From RGIG7111 sp036839975 (GTDB lineage: Bacteria; Bacillota; Clostridia; Peptostreptococcales; Anaerovoracaceae), in NCBI GenBank assembly GCA_036839975.1, contig DAISVU010000024.1:1-17949 (forward strand): 17,949 bases of DNA, in the 5' to 3' direction. Positions 15,401 through 17,949 of the stretch are shown in pieces. The position numbers and the translations under genes are program-made. The notes beneath the pieces were generated by a model. That model did not search any database and was not told where the DNA came from. It saw only the letters and a program-made list of their open reading frames with translations. Positions within the stretch are counted from its first letter, which is position 1. Every line of letters begins with the position of its first letter.

Positions 15401-15891
15401 ATGTTACGGCATACAAAAATGGCGAAACATTCAGTATGATGGGAAGCGATATATTCTTCCACGGTCTCAGGGAAGGCGAGACATGCGAAGTAAAGATCGA
15501 AGAGGGGACCACTCTGGTTATAAAACTCGTCAATGCAAGACCTACGGACAAAGACGGCATGGCCTATGTAATGTTCGAAGTTAACGGAACACGTGTTGCA
15601 GTTAAAGTAAAGGATAATGAATTCGGAGCTGCGGGAAGCGGTGGAAGCGTCATCGTATTTGCCGATGAAAACGACCTTACTGAGATAGGTGCCAATATCC
15701 CGGGCAACATCCTGAAGATACTTGTAAAAGAAGGAGACGAAGTTGAAGAGAATCAGCCTGTAGCTGTTATAGAAGCTATGAAGATGGAGACTAATATCAT
15801 CGCTCCCATGAAGGGCAAAGTCGATACGATCTATGTCAATGAAGGGCAGGCAGTCAAGGCGGGTGAGCTCATAGTAAAACTTGAGGGATAA
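12442..15891 (+). CDS. pyc: Pyruvate carboxylase
   Basis: This single-chain 1149-residue pyruvate carboxylase is a cytosolic biotin enzyme that makes oxaloacetate from pyruvate, bicarbonate and ATP. The biotin carboxylase domain spans about residues 1-455 (LIANRGEIAIRI near the start, glycine-rich loop GGGGRG at 168-173, MNPRIQVEHTVTE at 295-307). The carboxyltransferase domain spans about 530-810: TDTTMRDAQQSL from 536, Lys711 in GIKDM as the carboxylated lysine, and HLHTH at 738-742 as metal ligands. The C-terminal biotin carrier domain has EAMKMET with Lys1114. I chose ATG 12442, which matches the family start. An in-frame TTG at 12418 precedes the GGAAGGAG site, so it cannot be the start. 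The spacing from GGAG to ATG, about 14 bases, is long. All key residues are present, and length is normal. Confidence 0.97.
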   Translation: MNKVKQFKRVLIANRGEIAIRIIRACREMDIRSVAIYSEEDRNTLFREKADEAYQIGKGKAPVDAYLGIDEIIELAKSKGVDAIHPGYGFLAENAEFAEACEEAGIEFIGPTHEMMKKLGDKIQSKLVAHSVGVPTIPGVDKNIEDEEEAAKIAEECGYPVMLKAAAGGGGRGMRIVRSADAIRDEFRSAKSEASKAFGIDDMFIEKYLERPKHIEVQVLGDKYGNLVHLYERDCSIQRRHQKVIEFTPALSISEEKRLAICSDALKIAGAVDYRNAGTVEFLVDKDGNHYFIEMNPRIQVEHTVTEMTTGIDIVQSQILIAEGYELASDRINIKSQDNIKPYGAAIQCRVTTEDPINNFAPDTGMIDQYKSSSGFGIRLDGGNAFSGAVISPYYDSLLVKVTAYGRDFESARRKANRALKEMKITGVKTNVAFLLNVLNHKIFIEGKCDTGFITDNPALFNIKVGQDKELKVLNFLANKFINENKGVKPDFDVPAFPKFKESEVNKLSGTKTLFDNHGAEAVVSWVLDQKQLLITDTTMRDAQQSLMATRVRSADMLKIAPATAVFGQNLFSLEMWGGATFDTAYRFLKEDPWERLTMLREKIPNILFQMLIRGANAVGYKNYPDNVIRRFVKESAKSGIDVFRIFDSLNWIEGMKIALDETLNQGMISEACMCYTGDILDESRDKYNLDYYVKMAKELEKRGTHILGIKDMSGLLKPMAARKLIKALKNEISIPVHLHTHDTSGNGVAAILMAAAAGVDIVDAAFSSMSGLTSQPNLNSIVAAVEHTERQCEINSDEIQRISDYWNAVRPVYKEFESDFMASTAEIYKYEIPGGQYSNLKSQVESFGLSHKLSEVKDMYKQVNEMLGDIVKVTPSSKAVGDMSIFMVQNDLTPQNIYEKAKDIDFPDSIVSFFEGMMGQPEGGFPEKLQKLVLKDKTSITCRPGELLPDEDFDAIRDHLRKDFEIDGTEKQLLSYTMYPKVYEDYVTAYKNGETFSMMGSDIFFHGLREGETCEVKIEEGTTLVIKLVNARPTDKDGMAYVMFEVNGTRVAVKVKDNEFGAAGSGGSVIVFADENDLTEIGANIPGNILKILVKEGDEVEENQPVAVIEAMKMETNIIAPMKGKVDTIYVNEGQAVKAGELIVKLEG

Positions 15892-15922
15892 AATCAACTT
15901 CCGTAAGTAAATTTGTTGATAC

Positions 15923-15973
15923 AGTAAAAGAAAAGCGCAAATCAGTTTTTTGTATTTACGCTTTTCTTTTACT
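15923..15973. terminator. Bidirectional terminator between pyc and the reductase gene
   Basis: Two 20-base arms (15923-15942 and 15954-15973) pair perfectly except for one C-A mismatch, around an 11-base loop rich in T. The arms contain AAAGAAAAGCG on one side and CGCTTTTCTTT on the other, so each strand's 3' arm supplies a U-rich tract. It lies between two convergent genes and probably ends both transcripts. Confidence 0.8.
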
Positions 15974-15997
15974 TTAACTTAACAGTGGGAATTGCAG

Positions 15998-17029
15998 TTA
16001 GTATAGTACTATGGCTCGCACAGGACATGCAGGCGCACAGTATCCGCACGTAATGCAGATATCATGATTTACATCGACAAGACCGTTTTCATTCCAGTAT
16101 AGAGCTTTGTTAGGGCAGGCTTTCATGCAGCTGCCGCAACCTTCGCAGTCGCCTTGGTTTATATAAATTTTTTTGTTTGATATATCAGGTGTGTAGCTGC
16201 GATCTATAGTGCCTTCCGCATATTCAACCATTCGGTCGACTTCTGATTTGTTTCCTATGCCTATCATTATAGAATCCACGCCTTTAAGTCCTGATACGTA
16301 ATCAAGCGCTTCGAGATATGATCCTGTGAGATTGCCGCCTCCGAAGGCCTTCATGCCGAAAACGCCTTTTCCGGCGGCATCGAGTTTCTCTATAGCCGAT
16401 GCCATCTCTTGATACGTGCCTTTTCCGTTGCCCTTTCTGATGCCCAGCCCGACATAGTTTATGAGAGGAAATACGACGTCACATTCTTCGATATCAGTCA
16501 TTTTTTCTGCAACATCGATATAATGAGTGGAAACACCTATAGCCTTTACCAAACCCTGTTTTTTTGCCTCCTGAAGATATTTCCATGCGCCCTCTCTGCT
16601 TTCAAAATCCCCGTCAGCTCTCACTTCATGCAACAGAAAGATATCCACACAGTCTATATCCATCTCACGCAAAGCCTCTTCAACAGCAAATCTCATATCA
16701 TCAAATGAACTGCAAAGACTTTTAGAAGATATGACCGGACGTGTTTTTTCTGTTTTGCCGATGTTTGAATTTGTCTGATCATCAGACAGAGATTTATCGC
16801 CTCCGCCACCCGGATCCGCACGGTAAAGCTTTAATGCAGCCCTGATGTAATGATATGTCTCATAATATTGAGCAGTATCAAAAAAATTCACTCCGCGTTC
16901 AAGCGCGTATCTTATAAGATCCGCGCCTTCATCAAGCGGAAGATCAAGCTGATATTTGTTTATTGTCATAACACCGAAACCGACAGGTGTAACATATATA
17001 TTTGTATTTCCAAGTTCATTTTTCAACAT
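15998..17029 (-). CDS. Aldo/keto reductase with C-terminal 2[4Fe-4S] ferredoxin domain
   Basis: This 343-residue protein joins an aldo/keto reductase barrel to a bacterial ferredoxin domain. The barrel has the catalytic tetrad: Asp51 and Tyr56 (FFDTAQYYE), Lys103 (ISSKS) and His134 (FLLHE). The C-terminal part has CEGCGSCMKACP and CITCGYCAPACP, two complete [4Fe-4S] cluster motifs. Such fusions in anaerobes are putative NADPH- or ferredoxin-linked oxidoreductases, but the substrate is not known. I chose ATG 17029, which gives the family N-terminus (MLKNELGNTNIYVTPVGFG) and has GAGG upstream. The 46 residues read upstream of it are hydrophobic leader-like noise over the promoter region. A Gly/Ser/Asp-rich stretch at about residues 73-97 appears inserted between helix 2 and strand 3. 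The gene is convergent with pyc and divergent from the MATE gene. Confidence 0.9.
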   Translation of the reverse strand: MLKNELGNTNIYVTPVGFGVMTINKYQLDLPLDEGADLIRYALERGVNFFDTAQYYETYHYIRAALKLYRADPGGGGDKSLSDDQTNSNIGKTEKTRPVISSKSLCSSFDDMRFAVEEALREMDIDCVDIFLLHEVRADGDFESREGAWKYLQEAKKQGLVKAIGVSTHYIDVAEKMTDIEECDVVFPLINYVGLGIRKGNGKGTYQEMASAIEKLDAAGKGVFGMKAFGGGNLTGSYLEALDYVSGLKGVDSIMIGIGNKSEVDRMVEYAEGTIDRSYTPDISNKKIYINQGDCEGCGSCMKACPNKALYWNENGLVDVNHDICITCGYCAPACPVRAIVLY

Positions 17030-17050
17030 TATATCTTGCCTCGCTTTAAT

Positions 17051-17056
17051 TATTAT
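17051..17056 (-). promoter_or_regulatory. Possible -10 box of the reductase gene
   Basis: TATAAT on the minus strand lies 22 bases upstream of the reductase ATG. No good -35 box is seen at 16-18 bases. The 80-bp divergent space to the MATE gene must hold both promoters. Confidence 0.25.
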
Positions 17057-17109
17057 ATTACTATATGCTGTGAATATATAAAAGGCTTTAATTTGAGATA
17101 CAGGTAAAA

Positions 17110-17307
17110 ATGAGCAAGGGTAAAAAAAGTACAAACAGAAACGAAATAGATATGCTGAACGGCACACTGCTCGATAAGATTGTCAAATTCGCAGTGCCGC
17201 TTGCAGTTACAAGTGTTTTGCAGCAGATATTCAATGCGACAGATACGGCTGTCACAGGTCGTTTTGTAAGCAAAAAAGCCCTTGCGGCAGTTGGTTCGAA
17301 CGCCTAA
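17110..17307 (+). pseudogene. MATE family efflux transporter, N-terminal remnant
   Basis: This is the first 65 codons of a MATE (multidrug and toxin extrusion) transporter: MLNGTLLDKIVKFAVPLAVTS, then LQQIFNATDTAVTGRFV and ALAAVGSNA. These are the first helix and following loop of the NorM/DinF type. Homology stops at GSNA, followed at once by TAA. Relatives continue with a proline and further helices for about 380 more residues. The rest was displaced by the IS110-type element that starts here. The ribosome site before ATG 17110 is weak (AGG only). The gene was divergently placed from the reductase. The product cannot transport. Confidence 0.85.
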
Positions 17308-17531
17308 ATTTCCGTATATGTCTCATGGATACGCGATAATATACAGATATTCTTGTATAATAATTGTGGCGCAAATATCGATTTAGTTGTAAAATATATT
17401 CTAATGTATAATAAGGAGCTTCCTGTATGGTTTAAGGCGTGGACGTTGAAAATAAGAAATACCTCAGAGTAAGATAAGACTACTGATTTGACGAGGTTGG
17501 TAAATCTTATACGAACAGAGAGGTATTCCAA
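17308..17531 (+). ncRNA. Candidate bridge-RNA region of the IS110 element
   Basis: IS110-group elements encode a guide (bridge) RNA in the noncoding end upstream of the recombinase. This 224-base stretch lies in that place, has no ORF, and contains a TG-extended TATAAT (17356-17361). It ends in a nested stem-loop: an outer 8-bp stem AATACCTC/GAGGTATT (17458-17465 with 17520-17527) and an inner stem TAAGAT/ATCTTA (17470-17475 with 17504-17509) around a 28-base loop. The target and donor guide segments were not resolved. Confidence 0.3.
17458..17527 (+). promoter_or_regulatory. Nested hairpin covering the transposase ribosome site
   Basis: The right arm of the outer stem contains GAGAGG, the only ribosome site of the transposase, 8 bases before the ATG. 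When folded, the site is hidden. This would keep transposase translation low, a common IS strategy against read-through from outside promoters. Confidence 0.5.
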
Positions 17532-17949
17532 ATGAAGTCTAACACGCAGAACGCAAGGATTGAAGCAGTAACTGAAAAAAGATTGGTTGCAGGTATCGAT
17601 GTCGGCAGCGAATTCAATTATGCCGGGGCATTTGACTGGCGAGGAATCGAATACTCGAAGAAGCCATTCAAGTTCAGAAATACTGAGCCGGGTTTCGCAG
17701 AGTTCAGGGCATGGATCCTTCACATACAGACAGAGCATGATAAGGAAGCTGTGCTTCCCGGGATGTAGCCGACAGGCCACTACCGGTTCAACTTGGGGAA
17801 ATTTCTCCGGGATAACGGGATGCGGCCGGTGCCGGTAAATCCTCATCATGTGAAGAAGTCAAAGGAACTGGACGACAATAATCCGACGAAGAATGATCGT
17901 AAAGATCCCAAAGACATCGCAGGATTGATCAATGCAGGACGTTATTCGT
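17532..17949 (+). pseudogene. IS110-family transposase, TAG at the catalytic Glu codon
   Basis: This is the N-terminal RuvC-like (DEDD) domain of an IS110-family transposase. The first Asp is Asp23 in AGIDVGSEFNYA. The codon at 17766-17768 (codon 79) is TAG in GM-stop-PTGHYRFNL, where relatives have Glu (MEPTGHY), the second catalytic residue. Beyond it the same frame stays open to the window edge with NPHHVKKSKELDDNNP and NDRKDPKDIAGLI, which supplies the DxxD pair (Asp122, Asp125). The C-terminal serine domain lies outside the window. As read, only a 78-residue peptide would be made, so this copy cannot move itself; a source copy elsewhere is likely. GAG to TAG is one base change. Confidence 0.85.

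Larger units (their letters stand above)
17308..17949 (+). mobile_element. IS110-family insertion sequence, left part
   Basis: MATE homology breaks at about 17304-17307, and an IS110-type transposase frame begins at 17532. The element therefore starts near 17308 and runs off the window. IS110 elements often lack terminal inverted repeats and target duplications, so the exact end cannot be set from this side alone. The noncoding left end is about 224 bases. Confidence 0.75.

Noticed and set aside
1..17949. CRISPR array, tRNA or rRNA genes
   Set aside because: No regularly spaced repeats, cloverleaf or conserved rRNA segments were seen on either strand by eye.

Overview
The window looks like a chromosomal stretch of an anaerobic, low-to-medium GC Firmicute (class Clostridia or a close relative). 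Two things suggest this: the left half is a Tn1549/CTn-type conjugative element with Gram-positive VirB4/VirD4/PrgI/Maff2-family genes, and the right half holds full-length single-chain pyruvate carboxylase, MscS and ferredoxin-type aldo/keto reductase genes of clostridial style with strong AGGAGG ribosome sites. No rRNA, tRNA or CRISPR array is visible, so the taxon cannot be fixed further.

Region 1 (1-7900, all minus strand, read right to left) is the conjugation and replication module of an integrative conjugative element (ICE). In transcription order it has a RepA-like initiator, a DUF5348 protein, a PcfB/DUF3801 protein, the VirD4 coupling ATPase, a Maff2-type small membrane protein, a VirB6/TrbL-like membrane protein, an MT-A70 adenine methyltransferase, PrgI, the VirB4 ATPase, and a cytosine methyltransferase that leaves the window. 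Genes are tightly packed, with overlapping ATGA stop/starts, so this is one operon. Between virD4 and maff2 lie a possible 17-codon leader ORF and a terminator hairpin. The module is decaying. virB4 has an internal, frame-breaking deletion between its Walker A and Walker B halves. virD4 has lost its last ~46 codons to a one-base frameshift. The methyltransferase starts at ATC instead of ATG.

Region 2 (about 7900-10600) is a junction of element remnants. The repA leader carries two inverted repeats. It abuts, head to head, a large serine recombinase that lacks its N-terminal catalytic part, followed by an ORF6N-domain protein with a PLD-like C-terminal half. Both plus-strand genes are interrupted by in-frame TGA codons.

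Region 3 (about 10600-17949) is host-like. A good promoter with an upstream 13-bp direct repeat drives a remnant of bipA/typA (G domain only, with an in-frame TGA). An intact mscS and an intact pyc (biotin-dependent pyruvate carboxylase, an anaplerotic route to oxaloacetate) follow. A long terminator hairpin separates pyc from a convergent aldo/keto reductase with two [4Fe-4S] motifs. A divergent MATE transporter gene is cut after about 65 codons by an IS110-family element whose transposase has TAG at the catalytic Glu codon. The noncoding left end of that IS has the size and nested hairpin expected of a bridge-RNA region.

The main theme is reductive decay. At least ten separate lesions disable transfer, recombination and transposition genes, while the metabolic genes beside them stay intact. 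No complete undescribed defence or biosynthetic system is visible. The least conventional signals are the leader-ORF/terminator pair, the repeats in the repA linker, and the IS110 left end.
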